DNA of 64,000 nt from assembly GCA_050043005.1 (NCBI GenBank), contig JBHJIZ010000078.1, positions 25,881 through 89,880 of the forward strand. The letters are read 5' to 3'. This document shows, one piece after another, positions 32,691-41,717 of the stretch (the stretch's first letter is position 1; every line of letters starts with the position of its first letter). The notes under the pieces were generated by a model. That model searched no databases and had not been told where the DNA came from. It worked only from the letters and a program-made list of their open reading frames with translations. The translations under genes were made by a program, and so were the position numbers. The stretch comes from Thermohalobaculum sp050043005 (GTDB lineage Bacteria; Pseudomonadota; Alphaproteobacteria; Rhodobacterales; Rhodobacteraceae).

Positions 32691-34505
32691 ATGCGAGGAT
32701 CCAAACCATTCGCACTTGGGGCTGCGCCACTGTTGTGCGCGGCATTCGCAGTCGGAACCCCGTTTTCGGCTTTGGCCGACTACCCTGGGCAGCTTTGGTC
32801 AGTCGAACGCGTGCAGGTCGGTGTCGGGTCAAACGCGCAAGACCTGATCCCTGCAATTCGATCGGGACTGCGGCAGGCGAACGAGGTTTACTTCTTCGGC
32901 GAGCAACCTGTGCGCATGAAGGTCGAACCGGTCGATAGTTCGGACAAGATGGTGGCCGTCAGGATCACCGATTCCACGACCGGAGCACTGCTGGCGCGCA
33001 GCCCGGCGATTGATGCGGGCAAGGGGTCCGAGGCCGTTCGTCAAGCCGCGTTGGCCTGGATGGAAGGGCTGAAATGCGGCGGCAACGGTTGCGCCGTTGC
33101 GCCTTCCGCCGAGCCCGAGACCAGGATTGCCAGAGCCGCTACAAAGGTGGCTCCAGTGTCCAATACCCCGACTGAGGCGATTGAGCCGCAGGTTGAGACT
33201 GCGTTGGCACTGGCCCCGGCGACCCTTTCCAAGACGCCATCTGCTGAAGCTGAAGACGTGATCGTCGCTGGGACTCCGGTCCCTGCGCGCAAACCTGGAA
33301 CTGGGGACGTCAGTGCCGATCCTGTTCGGAAGGCCCGGCAACGCCTTGATGGTGCCAATCTGGCCGCTCTGAACTGGCCCGTGACAGCCCGGGCGCTTCA
33401 GATTTCCTTGCCGGCACTTCGGGGCACGGGTGCGCTTACCTATTCCGATGCCGACAATCTGGTGACTGATCAGCCCGACACACTTGCACGCGTTGCTCCG
33501 ACGCGCCAACCCGTGCCGACCGAACCGTTGAAGCCGGTGGCGGTGGCAGCGCGTCCGGAACGCCCGGAAGCTCCTTCGCTGCTGGGCCGGTGGTTCAGCA
33601 GTGTCGCGTCTTTCCTGGGGCTTACGGGGAGCGATTCCGATCAGTCTGTTTCGCAAGGCAGCACCGTGCAGCAGTCGACTGCGCAACCGGCCCGCAGCAG
33701 CGCGCCGACCATTGCTGCGGTCCTGACGCCGCGTGATCAGGTGATCACCGCATCAGACCTGTCTCAGTCGGGCTGGATCCGCGCCGAGGACGCCCCGGCC
33801 CTGACCAATCCGATCGACAGGCTGGCGACTGGGCGTGGGACCGCATCGACGGATGTCCGACTTGCCAGCAATGCGCAGCCCGCATTGCCGAATCCACAGG
33901 TGCTGAGCGATGCGGCGCCACGACAGGCATCCGGGCAAGACCTGACGCAGCCTCTGCCGCAGACCGGGACGTCCGTGCGTGCCACGACACCAGCGCGTCG
34001 CACCACCGCCTTGTCTGTTCGGCTGCACCCGGAACTGTTTGGCCGCTACCGGGTTGCTGGCGCGCCATCGGGGCTTGCCGGGCGGCGCGCTGTCGCTTCG
34101 GAAACACCTGCCGCGACGGGCACTGTGCTTGGTGCGGCGTCTGGCGCACAACCGTTCCGTGATGTCTTGGCCGTCCGCGGCCTGGCGCTCGACGAGGCGA
34201 CGTATTCGCGCTTCGAGAACATCTATTGGGGCGGGACCGAGGGGGAGGGCTTCTGGATCTCGCTGCCCAATCGCCTGAAATCAGACTTTGTGCTGGTCTC
34301 GGGTCCGAACTCCTCGGTGATCTCGTCGGTGCGCCGCCGCAGCGGCATTCCGCGTGCGTCGGATGATGTTGCCAAGGCGCTGGGCCTGGAGCCGCGGAAA
34401 TGGAACAAGCTCAGAGTGATCGCGCTGCGCGGCAACGACGCGACGGCCGATTACTCGCTGCCGCTCAATCTTTCTGTTCGCAAAGGCAAATTGGGCGCAC
34501 ATTGA
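32691..34505 (+). CDS. Large secreted hypothetical protein with disordered middle
   Basis: A 604-residue protein with a signal peptide (cleavage near ...FSALA|DYP, residue 29). Residues 30-130 form a compact N-terminal domain (LWSVERVQVGVGSNAQDLIPAIRSGL) with a C-x5-C pair at its end (KCGGNGC). Residues 135-450 are low-complexity, rich in A, P, T, S and Q, like a wall-spanning linker. The last 130 residues are folded; SDDVAKALGLEPRKWNKLRVIAL weakly resembles the end of RlpA-type double-psi beta-barrel domains. The location is probably periplasm or outer membrane. The function is unknown and the RlpA resemblance is tentative. Confidence 0.75.
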   Translation: MRGSKPFALGAAPLLCAAFAVGTPFSALADYPGQLWSVERVQVGVGSNAQDLIPAIRSGLRQANEVYFFGEQPVRMKVEPVDSSDKMVAVRITDSTTGALLARSPAIDAGKGSEAVRQAALAWMEGLKCGGNGCAVAPSAEPETRIARAATKVAPVSNTPTEAIEPQVETALALAPATLSKTPSAEAEDVIVAGTPVPARKPGTGDVSADPVRKARQRLDGANLAALNWPVTARALQISLPALRGTGALTYSDADNLVTDQPDTLARVAPTRQPVPTEPLKPVAVAARPERPEAPSLLGRWFSSVASFLGLTGSDSDQSVSQGSTVQQSTAQPARSSAPTIAAVLTPRDQVITASDLSQSGWIRAEDAPALTNPIDRLATGRGTASTDVRLASNAQPALPNPQVLSDAAPRQASGQDLTQPLPQTGTSVRATTPARRTTALSVRLHPELFGRYRVAGAPSGLAGRRAVASETPAATGTVLGAASGAQPFRDVLAVRGLALDEATYSRFENIYWGGTEGEGFWISLPNRLKSDFVLVSGPNSSVISSVRRRSGIPRASDDVAKALGLEPRKWNKLRVIALRGNDATADYSLPLNLSVRKGKLGAH

Positions 34506-34629
34506 TCGCGTTGGACCAGCCCCCAAACGGGTGTTGGGCAACGACACGGGATCGCACAATTCACGATGTAACCTCGAGTTAACCATCCTTAAGCGACATT
34601 GAACGGGTTCCGGATACGGAGACCCGTCC

Positions 34630-35421
34630 TTGGTGTTGCGACTGCTGATCGTGCTGACGCTTGGTCTCGCGCCGGGTTTCCCGTTCGCGGGCGCCTGGCC
34701 CATGCCCGAGGGCGAAGCACAACTCATCATCACGAATACGCGCAAGGCCGCGCGTCCGAGCGCCGTGTTCCAACCGGATACGGAAACCACGCGCAGCGAA
34801 GTCAGCGTGTTCGCGTAATATGGAGCGACCGCCGACACGACCTTGGGCCTGGTGATCTTCGCGGGGTTCTCGGCAGCCGATGTCGAGGATACGGAACTGC
34901 GCATCGGTGGCCATGTGCGTCATCGGGTCTGGACCGGTGAAGACGGCGACGTCGCCTCGGTCGAGATTGGTGCGAGCTTTCCGGCCGAGCGTTGGTTGGG
35001 CGAAGGGCTGGGAGATGACAGGCCCGACTCCGTTAGCGAAGCCTACCTCAACCTGCAATATGGTCGGGGGTGGCAGCTGTCCTGGACCGATGCCTTTGTC
35101 TCGGTGGGCGCGGAATACCGGACGCGCGGCGAAAACACCGAGGACGAGCTTCAGTTCTTCGGCAGCGGCGGCCTGCGCCCGACGGATAGCCTGATGGCCC
35201 TGTTTTATGCCCGTTGGGTGCGGCCGTTCGGCGAAGACGGTGAAGAGACCTTTGATCTGTCGCCCTCGATCGCGTGGACGTTAAATCCGTGGCTTGGCTC
35301 GAATGACAAGAAGCCTGAAGGGATCCAGCGCCCGGTGACACTTCAGCTTGGCATCACCTGGGACGCGCATAACCCGGATGACGGGTTCTCGGTCAACTTC
35401 GGCGTCTGGCGGCGATTCTGA
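34630..35421 (+). pseudogene. Outer-membrane beta-barrel-like protein gene with in-frame stop
   Basis: A gene of 264 codons. It starts at TTG 34630 or GTG 34633 with a signal peptide (LLIVLTLGLAPGFPFAGA) and continues as amphipathic strands to a terminal aromatic residue (GVWRRF), as expected for an outer-membrane barrel. A TAA at 34816-34818 interrupts it in frame after EVSVFA; coding resumes at once with YGATADTTLG. Context suggests a lost sense codon such as GAA. Translation of the downstream part alone would lack the signal peptide. It is probably non-functional unless the stop is a sequencing error or is read through. The family has no known specific function. Confidence 0.7.
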
Positions 35422-35426
35422 CCGGA

Positions 35427-35837
35427 TCAGGCGCCGTAACCTTCGGATGGGCGCAGTTTCACACCGCTGATCCGCCATACACCGTCAATCAATTCCATCA
35501 GATATCCGGCTTCGTGCAGACGTCCGCGACTGTCTTCGAACAGCACCACCTGGACTGGTCCGGAATCGGTATTGACGATCTTCAGCCATTCGTAACGCGC
35601 CGGTCGCCAGACCATGGGATAGCCGCTTTCGACCATCTCTCCGAACCGGCGCGGTGTCTGGAAGATCCGCTGGATGCCGGGCGATGCGTGCGAGAACGCG
35701 CGGTCGAGGTCATTCTTCTGAAACGCCGAGATCTGGTCCGCGATGACGGCCTGGATCGAATCGTCCGGTTCTCCGGCCTTCGCAAAGTTGATCTGCAAGG
35801 CCAACGCAATGATTGTCAGAATCGAGAATAGTCGCAC
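35427..35837 (-). CDS. DUF4864 domain-containing secreted protein
   Basis: A 136-residue protein with a signal peptide (LFSILTIIALALQINFAKA|G, about 22 residues) and a DUF4864 domain: IQAVIADQISAFQKNDLDRAFSHASPGIQRIFQTPRRFGEMVESGYPMVWRP, ending YLMELIDGVWRISGVKL. This is an NTF2/SnoaL-like fold of unknown role. It is convergent with the barrel gene; the stops are five bases apart. Confidence 0.85.
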   Translation of the reverse strand: MRLFSILTIIALALQINFAKAGEPDDSIQAVIADQISAFQKNDLDRAFSHASPGIQRIFQTPRRFGEMVESGYPMVWRPARYEWLKIVNTDSGPVQVVLFEDSRGRLHEAGYLMELIDGVWRISGVKLRPSEGYGA

Positions 35838-35927
35838 GGTTGATCTCCTTCCTCTGACGTTCAGAGTGGAGCGGTCCGTGGCGTCGTCAAGCGCTCGTCT
35901 TTCGCCGGGCTGCTGTGCTTTGGCGAT

Positions 35928-37883
35928 CTACATGTGATCGCGTGGGATCGAAAACGCCCAGTCACGCCGTTCGAACGGTTCCTCGCCGTCCCAGGCCTCG
36001 AGGCTGGCGGTCACATCGAAACTGCTTTCCCGGGCGCGAAAACTCACGCGCGCTTCGGTTTTCGTCGCCCATGCGCCGCGCCGCCGTTCCGAGATGAACG
36101 TGAGGGTCCCGGTGACCGAATTGGGATCGTCCTGCTGCACCTCCCATGCCTCGTCCCGGGTATCGCGAAACTGGATGCCGTTGCGGGGATGTTCGGTCAG
36201 CCCGGTATCCTCGTGGATCGCATAGCGCGTCGAACCTTGGGTCAGATCCTGCTCGACCGATCGCTTGCGCGACGACGGCGTGATCTTTGGGTAGTCCGGC
36301 AGCGGATCCGGGTCGGCAGGCGTCGCGATGTCAATCTCCGGCGCATCGGGACGCGTTGGCAGGACGAGCTCAGCTTCCGAGAGGGTCAGTGTCACCTTGG
36401 CAGGTGGCGGAATGATCATCGGCCAATAGCTGGTCGAGAGCGCGAGTCTGAGCTTGTGACCTTTCGGCAGACGGTAGGTTGTTTCGTCCAGGCGCAGGGT
36501 AATCGCCTCCGCCTGTCCGGGCGTCATCGCTTTGGGCATCTCATTGCCCTTGCGATGGCAGAGATTGAGCATACCGCGCGCGATGAGCGTCGAGGTTCCG
36601 TCCGGATGCACGTCGCACAACCTTGCGATCAGATGTCCCTGCGTTTGGTCCGAAGAAACCTGTGCGACCAGTGTCGGGCGGCCAACAACGTTCATCGGAT
36701 GCTCCAGCGGGTCGAGATCCCAACATGCGGACAACGCATCATCGGTTCGCTGATCGGCCGGAAGCTCGGCATCGGGGACGACTGTAAAATACTCACCCGA
36801 TGTGGTGCCGAGCGCGAGCGGTGACGAGAAAATCTTTTTACAGCAATGTGTTGCGTCTAGACGTCCGGCGTCGCCCAGCTTCAAGTTGACCGTGTTTGCG
36901 TCTTTGGCGACGTTAATCCACTGGCCTGGATCGTGATCACGAACCAGCGCGGGGCGTGCACCCTCGACCCGGTAGGCGGCGTAATCCGGCCAGTCGGTAA
37001 TTCCGCGATCTTCTCCGGACAACCAATGGTGCCACCAGTCGGTGGCCATGCCGATGAAGTCCGCGCGCGGCTTTGGCCAGGCAAAGTGCGGATACTTGTG
37101 GATCCATGGGCCGGTCATCGCCTTGACGGGCGCTTCGAGGTTCTGCGCGAGCGTGGCCGGGCAATTGCGATAGCCGTCAGCCCAGCCCGCGATAACCCAG
37201 ACGGGGCACTGAATCGCGCCCCAATCCTCGCAGATCGAGCCGTGCTTCCAGTAGGCGTCACGGCGCTGATGTTTCAGCCAGGTCTCCAGCAACATGGGCA
37301 TATTCTGCAGGCGTCGGCGCCAAAGCTCGGCCCAACGGTTTCCGACGACTTCTGGGTCCGGTGGGCGTGACGCATAGGAGAGCATCGTGCCCGCCCAATA
37401 GACATTCGCGCTGAGCAAGCAGCCGCCCTTGTAGTGGATGTCGTCGTTGTAGCGGTCTGCCGTCGAGGCGATGGAGATCACTGCTTTCAGGGCCGGAGGG
37501 CGCAGCGCTGCAACCTGTAAGCCATTGAAACCGCCCCAGGAAATGCCCATCATACCGACCGCGCCGTTGGACCAGTCCTGTTGTGCGATCCACGCAATCG
37601 TGTCGACGCAGTCCTGCAGTTCCTGTGGTGAGTATTCGTCGTCGAACAGGCCCTCGCTATCGCCATTGCCCCGGCTGTCGACCCGCAGTCCCGCGACTCC
37701 GGCTTCGGCGAAGTGGGGATAGGTCGAGTCGTCCCGGATCGCCGTGCCGTCGCGACGGCGATACGGCAGAAATTCCAGAACCGTCGGGAACGGACCGTCA
37801 CCATCGGGCCGCCACAGGGTTGCCGCGAGGCGGGTGCCATCGGGCATCGCGATCCAGAGCGTTTCCTCGGTGGTGAAACCCAT
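35928..37883 (-). CDS. CocE/NonD family hydrolase
   Basis: A 651-residue serine hydrolase of the X-Pro dipeptidyl-peptidase/cocaine-esterase type. After the N-terminal MPDGTRLAATLWRPDGDGPFPTVLEFLPYRRRD comes the nucleophile elbow GMMGISWGGFNGLQ with Ser near residue 120. The alpha/beta core is followed by a C-terminal jelly-roll domain (WDLDPLEHPMNVVGRPTLVAQVSSDQTQ). Substrates may be esters or peptides. The ATG at 37883 has AGGAGG six bases upstream. It is divergent from an unrelated alpha/beta hydrolase gene with only about 50 bases between them. No signal peptide, so probably cytoplasmic. Confidence 0.92.
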   Translation of the reverse strand: MGFTTEETLWIAMPDGTRLAATLWRPDGDGPFPTVLEFLPYRRRDGTAIRDDSTYPHFAEAGVAGLRVDSRGNGDSEGLFDDEYSPQELQDCVDTIAWIAQQDWSNGAVGMMGISWGGFNGLQVAALRPPALKAVISIASTADRYNDDIHYKGGCLLSANVYWAGTMLSYASRPPDPEVVGNRWAELWRRRLQNMPMLLETWLKHQRRDAYWKHGSICEDWGAIQCPVWVIAGWADGYRNCPATLAQNLEAPVKAMTGPWIHKYPHFAWPKPRADFIGMATDWWHHWLSGEDRGITDWPDYAAYRVEGARPALVRDHDPGQWINVAKDANTVNLKLGDAGRLDATHCCKKIFSSPLALGTTSGEYFTVVPDAELPADQRTDDALSACWDLDPLEHPMNVVGRPTLVAQVSSDQTQGHLIARLCDVHPDGTSTLIARGMLNLCHRKGNEMPKAMTPGQAEAITLRLDETTYRLPKGHKLRLALSTSYWPMIIPPPAKVTLTLSEAELVLPTRPDAPEIDIATPADPDPLPDYPKITPSSRKRSVEQDLTQGSTRYAIHEDTGLTEHPRNGIQFRDTRDEAWEVQQDDPNSVTGTLTFISERRRGAWATKTEARVSFRARESSFDVTASLEAWDGEEPFERRDWAFSIPRDHM

Positions 37884-37935
37884 GGCGGCCTCCTGACAGG
37901 GGTGTATGGTGCACCATTGCCGAGAGAGAGGGTGC

Positions 37936-38874
37936 ATGTCGAGCGTGATCACTGATCCGGAAGTTCTGGCTTTCATCGCGAAGACCGACAGCTATTATCC
38001 CCTTGAGACGGTTGACTTTTCAATCGAGCGGCAGCGACAGATCTATGATGGAATGTGTGCAGCGTTCCGGGTTCGACACCCCGAAAGCGTGGCCACAAGG
38101 GACGGACAGTTCGACGGGCCGGCCGGGGCCTTACGGTATCGTCAATACACCCCTGTTGGCGCCCGGCGAGGGCGGGTTCTGTATTTCCATGGCGGGGGCT
38201 TCGTGGTTGGCGGGCTCGAGAGTCACGATGACGTTTGTGCCGAGATCGCAGCGCTTTGCGCGGTCGCGGTCGTCTCGATCGATTACCGGCTGTGTCCGGA
38301 GCATCCGCACCCCGCGGCCTTTGACGATGCCGTCGCCGCTGCGCAGGTGTTCAGCGACAAGCCGTTGATTTTATGTGGAGATTCGGCGGGTGGAAACCTC
38401 GCGGCCGCCGTTGCGTTGAGCCATCCGGATGATGTCGCGGGACAGGTGCTGATCTATCCGGGGCTGGGCGGTAACGCCTTGAGTTTACCGAGCTATTCTG
38501 AACGAGCGGACGCCCCGCTGCTGAGTACGCGGGATGTTCTGAGCTATGGCGTCATCCGGGGTGGCGGTGCTGCTCCGGACGCGGACCCAACGTTCAGTCC
38601 CTTGTTATCGCGAAGCTTTTCCGGTGCGCCGCCGTGTTTCGTCTCGGCCGCCGAGCATGATCCGCTGCGCGATGACGGGCCGGAATTCGTGGCCAGGCTG
38701 CGCGATGCAGGCGTCAATGCCGAGTGCGTGGTCGAACCGGAGCTTCCACATGCCCACCTGCGTGCACGGCATATATCGCGGCGCGGTCGGGAGGCGTTCG
38801 AGAGGATCTGCACGGCGATCTCGGGCTTTCTGGACGAGGACCTTGGAGAGGACCCGGCACCGATTGTACGATGA
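37936..38874 (+). CDS. Alpha/beta hydrolase, HSL-like esterase
   Basis: A 312-residue carboxylesterase of the hormone-sensitive lipase family. It shows the oxyanion motif YFHGGGFVVGG and the nucleophile elbow LCGDSAGGNLAA, then the catalytic Asp in SAAEHDPLRDDG and His in PELPHAHLR. ATG 37936 with GAGAGAGGG upstream is chosen over the upstream ATG at 37906. Substrates are likely short acyl esters. It is divergent from the CocE-type gene, so both may be controlled from the same short region. Confidence 0.9.
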   Translation: MSSVITDPEVLAFIAKTDSYYPLETVDFSIERQRQIYDGMCAAFRVRHPESVATRDGQFDGPAGALRYRQYTPVGARRGRVLYFHGGGFVVGGLESHDDVCAEIAALCAVAVVSIDYRLCPEHPHPAAFDDAVAAAQVFSDKPLILCGDSAGGNLAAAVALSHPDDVAGQVLIYPGLGGNALSLPSYSERADAPLLSTRDVLSYGVIRGGGAAPDADPTFSPLLSRSFSGAPPCFVSAAEHDPLRDDGPEFVARLRDAGVNAECVVEPELPHAHLRARHISRRGREAFERICTAISGFLDEDLGEDPAPIVR

Positions 38875-38963
38875 TTTGGCGCGTGATTTTTTTCATGTAA
38901 TTTTCCATTAACCGGATTTGGCGGCGGGTGAGACAAGGTCGCGGCTCGAACGAGGAGGGCGTG

Positions 38964-39581
38964 ATGTCTGAGGCACTGATCATCATCGACGTTCAGAACG
39001 ACTTCTGCCCGGGTGGAGCGTTGGCGGTCCCGGAGGGTGACGCGGTGGTGCCTCTGATCAATGCGATGCAGCCCAAGTTCGGTGCCGTGGTGCTGACTCA
39101 GGACTGGCACCCGGCGGATCATCAGAGCTTCGCTGCGAACCATGCCGGGGCAGAGCCATTCTCGATGATCGAGATGCCGTATGGGCCGCAGGTGTTGTGG
39201 CCGGTGCATTGCGTGCAGGGGACCGAAGGCGCCGAGATGTATCCCGGTCTGGAGACCGCGCGGGCTGACATGGTGATCCGCAAGGGGTTCAGGCCGGAGA
39301 TCGACAGCTATTCAGGTTTCTTCGAGAACGATCATGCGACGGTCACGGGGCTGGCCGGGTATCTGCGCGAACGCGGCATCGAGGCGGTGACGCTGGCCGG
39401 GTTGGCTTTGGATTTCTGTGTCAAGTTCTCGGCGCTGGACGCGGCCAGGATGGGCTTCCGCGTGCGCGTCGTCGAGGATGCCTGCCGGGCGATCGACATG
39501 GACGGTTCGCGCAGCGCTGCGATGGACGAGATGCGCGCGGCGGGGGTCGAGATCGTGCAGGCTGTGGACATAACGGGTTGA
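38964..39581 (+). CDS. pncA: Nicotinamidase
   Basis: A 205-residue bifunctional nicotinamidase/pyrazinamidase. It has Asp9 in LIIIDVQNDFCPGG, metal ligands in TQDWHPADHQSF, the catalytic Lys in VIRKGFRPEIDSYSGFF and the nucleophile Cys in LDFCVKFSALDA. It converts nicotinamide to nicotinate in NAD salvage. The ATG at 38964 is preceded by GAGGAGGG. It has no operon partner. Confidence 0.93.
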   Translation: MSEALIIIDVQNDFCPGGALAVPEGDAVVPLINAMQPKFGAVVLTQDWHPADHQSFAANHAGAEPFSMIEMPYGPQVLWPVHCVQGTEGAEMYPGLETARADMVIRKGFRPEIDSYSGFFENDHATVTGLAGYLRERGIEAVTLAGLALDFCVKFSALDAARMGFRVRVVEDACRAIDMDGSRSAAMDEMRAAGVEIVQAVDITG

Positions 39582-39710
39582 TCCAGGCGCGATCCCGCCG
39601 GTTTTTACGTCGGTTGAGGCCGGGGACCATCGCGTGTATGCTCGCAAGCGTTTTGAGTAGTGATTGTTCTCTGCATTTTTTGACGAAACCTTTATTGAAA
39701 GGACTGAACC

Positions 39711-40070
39711 ATGGCGGAAAAGAAGCCTGACTTCGACATAAATGCTCCGGCATTCGTTCCAAAGACCAATGCTGCGGCGCCGGCGCCCGTGACGCCTCCG
39801 ACACCGGTCATCGGCATTATCTACGACGGGACCGATAAGGGTGCGCTGAGCCGGGAGTTTTTCCTGGTCGAGGCGGAGACGCCGAATTACCGCACGGTCC
39901 TGCCGCACGGGCACATCACCATCGACATGCAGGGCAGCCAGAATGTGTCGTACACGTCGCGCACTGGTGCCAAGAACGGGTTCGTCTCGACGGATCAGGA
40001 CTGGCTCGCGGTGCAGGCTGACAGTGCGCCGATCTACAATGCGTTCCTCAGATACTTCGGTCAGATCTAG
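39711..40070 (+). CDS. Hypothetical protein with proline/alanine-rich N-terminus
   Basis: A 119-residue protein with no recognised domain. Residues 1-35 are charged then A/P/T-rich (NAAAPAPVTPPTPV). The rest alternates strand-like segments (VIGIIYDGTD, FFLVEAET, HITIDMQG) and ends in LRYFGQI. No signal peptide. AAGGA lies seven bases before the ATG. Its composition and clear ribosome site suggest it is real. Confidence 0.6.
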   Translation: MAEKKPDFDINAPAFVPKTNAAAPAPVTPPTPVIGIIYDGTDKGALSREFFLVEAETPNYRTVLPHGHITIDMQGSQNVSYTSRTGAKNGFVSTDQDWLAVQADSAPIYNAFLRYFGQI

Positions 40071-40133
40071 CTCGCTGCGGTTTCTGACCGACGGACAGGG
40101 TTTCATGGTCGTGATTGCCTGAAATCGACATTC

Positions 40134-40151
40134 CTGTCGTAAATGCTCGCG
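40134..40151 (+). promoter_or_regulatory. PhoB-box-like half site upstream of the dioxygenase gene
   Basis: CTGTCGTAAATGCTCGCG. The first 11 bases differ from the pstS half site by one base (CTGTCGTAAAT versus CTGTCATAAAT); the second half is poor. It lies 74 bases before the ATG of the PhyH-type dioxygenase, the same distance as in pstS. A tentative PhoB site. Confidence 0.3.
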
Positions 40152-40207
40152 AAGGCGTGGCCGGTATGGGCAGAGGATTCAGGGAGGCAGAAACCCGGAG
40201 GCTCGCC

Positions 40208-41086
40208 ATGCCCTCGCACCTGACAGACGCTCAGATCGCCCGCTATCATGAGGACGGCTATCTCTGTCCTCTCGACGTCCTTCTGCCGGGGGAGGTCGCC
40301 GAGAGCCGGGCCGCGATGGAAGCGCTGGAACGCGACCATGATGGCGCCCTGCCGCGAAGGGTTGGCGAGTACCTTCGGATCTCGAGCTATCTGGCGACCG
40401 ATGTGCCGCTCAGGATCGCGCAGGATCCGCGGGTGCTCGACAAGGTCGAGAGCATCCTGGGGCCGGACATCCTGATGTGGAGCTGCGAGTACTTCATCAA
40501 GGAGGCGCACTCGCGCCAGATCGTGTCGTGGCATCAGGATCTGACCTATTGGGGCATGGATGGCTCGGATCACGAGGTGACGGCATGGGTGGCCCTGTCG
40601 CCCGCCACGGCGGAGTCGGGCTGCATGCGGTTCGTGCCGGGCTCGCACACCGAAAGCCTGGTGCCGCATACCGATACGTTCGCCGATGACAACCTGCTGA
40701 GCCGCGGGCAGGAGATCGCGGTCGAGGTTGATGAAGAAGATGCCATCGTGGCGGCCCTGCAGCCTGGGCAGATGTCGCTGCATCACGGACGGTTGTTCCA
40801 TGCCTCGGGCCCGAACACGTCCGGCGACCGCCGCATCGGGCTGGTGATCCGCTATATCCGGCCGGACACGCCCGCGACCGGCAAGGGGACGGATTTCGCG
40901 ATGCTGATGCGGGGGGTCGACCGGGTCGGCAGCCGATGTCATGTGGTGCCGCCGCCGGGCAGCTTTACGCCGGCCAAGCTGGCGCTGTATGAGGAAGTGT
41001 TGTCCGCGCAGTCCGTCACGCTGGCTGACGGGCTGGACGACGATGCAGAGCTGTACAAGCAGGATCGGGAGTCCGCCCATGTCTGA
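40208..41086 (+). CDS. PhyH-type Fe(II)/2-oxoglutarate dioxygenase
   Basis: A 292-residue phytanoyl-CoA dioxygenase family enzyme. Iron ligands are His and Asp in SWHQDLTYWG and a distal His in GRLFHASGPN; the 2-oxoglutarate Arg follows in RRIGLVIRYI. ATG 40208 has GGAGG six bases upstream. Its stop overlaps the start of the HD-domain gene by eight bases. A PhyH-type hydroxylase coupled to an HD-domain oxygenase is the arrangement of PhnY and PhnZ, which oxidise 2-aminoethylphosphonate to glycine and phosphate. That role is a hypothesis here; many PhyH enzymes act on other substrates. Confidence 0.88.
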   Translation: MPSHLTDAQIARYHEDGYLCPLDVLLPGEVAESRAAMEALERDHDGALPRRVGEYLRISSYLATDVPLRIAQDPRVLDKVESILGPDILMWSCEYFIKEAHSRQIVSWHQDLTYWGMDGSDHEVTAWVALSPATAESGCMRFVPGSHTESLVPHTDTFADDNLLSRGQEIAVEVDEEDAIVAALQPGQMSLHHGRLFHASGPNTSGDRRIGLVIRYIRPDTPATGKGTDFAMLMRGVDRVGSRCHVVPPPGSFTPAKLALYEEVLSAQSVTLADGLDDDAELYKQDRESAHV

Positions 41087-41696
41087 GACCCTGGAGACCG
41101 TATCGTTCACCGCGATGGCTGATGGCACGCGCGAGGATTACGAGATGCTGGCCGAGCGCGAGAAGATCTATGTCTCGGGCACGGCGGACCGGCTGATCCG
41201 CGAATTGCGCAGCCAGGCCGATGACACGATCACCGGCTACAAGATTTCGCGGCTTGAGCACGGGCTGCAATCTGCGACGCGTGCGCGGCGCGACGGGGCG
41301 GATATCGACTGGGTCGTGGCGACGCTGTTGCACGATATCGGCGATGGGTTGGCACCGCAGAACCACGACAAGTTCGCCGCCGAGATAATGCGCCCGTTCA
41401 TGCGTGACGAGGTCGTCTGGGTGGTCGAGCATCACGGCGTCTTCCAGATGTACTATTACGCCCATCACTATGGCTGGGACCGGGAGCTGCGCGAGAAATA
41501 CAAGGACAGCCCCTACTACCAATCCTGTGTCGATTTCTGTGAACGCTGGGACCAGTCGAGCTTCGATCCCGGCTATCCGATGGACCCGCTGGAGAGCTTC
41601 GAGGACGATGTCCGGACGGTTTTCGCACGCAAGGCCTACGATCCCGACGTGCAACAGATCGGCGTTGTCACGGGGCTGCCGCCTGCTGCGCAATAG
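41079..41696 (+). CDS. HD-domain protein, possible PhnZ-like diiron oxygenase
   Basis: A 205-residue HD-superfamily protein. Candidate metal ligands are His61 (LEHGLQSA), His85-Asp86 (LLHDIGD), His96 (NHDKFAAE), His118 or His119 (VEHHGVFQ) and Asp158 (ERWDQSS). This six-ligand set and the 24-residue spacing between the first two histidines fit two-metal HD oxygenases such as PhnZ better than a one-metal phosphohydrolase. A conserved, aromatic MYYYAHHYGW segment follows and differs from the usual PhnZ AKRY-like motif, so the substrate may differ. It is translationally coupled to the dioxygenase gene. Confidence 0.82.
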   Translation: MSETLETVSFTAMADGTREDYEMLAEREKIYVSGTADRLIRELRSQADDTITGYKISRLEHGLQSATRARRDGADIDWVVATLLHDIGDGLAPQNHDKFAAEIMRPFMRDEVVWVVEHHGVFQMYYYAHHYGWDRELREKYKDSPYYQSCVDFCERWDQSSFDPGYPMDPLESFEDDVRTVFARKAYDPDVQQIGVVTGLPPAAQ

Positions 41697-41717
41697 GGTC
41701 GTCCCCGGCTCCGGACT

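Noticed and set aside
40103..41128. Minus-strand frame of 341 codons opposite the dioxygenase gene
   Set aside because: The plus-strand dioxygenase has iron and 2-oxoglutarate motifs; the opposite frame is R/H/Q-rich with none.
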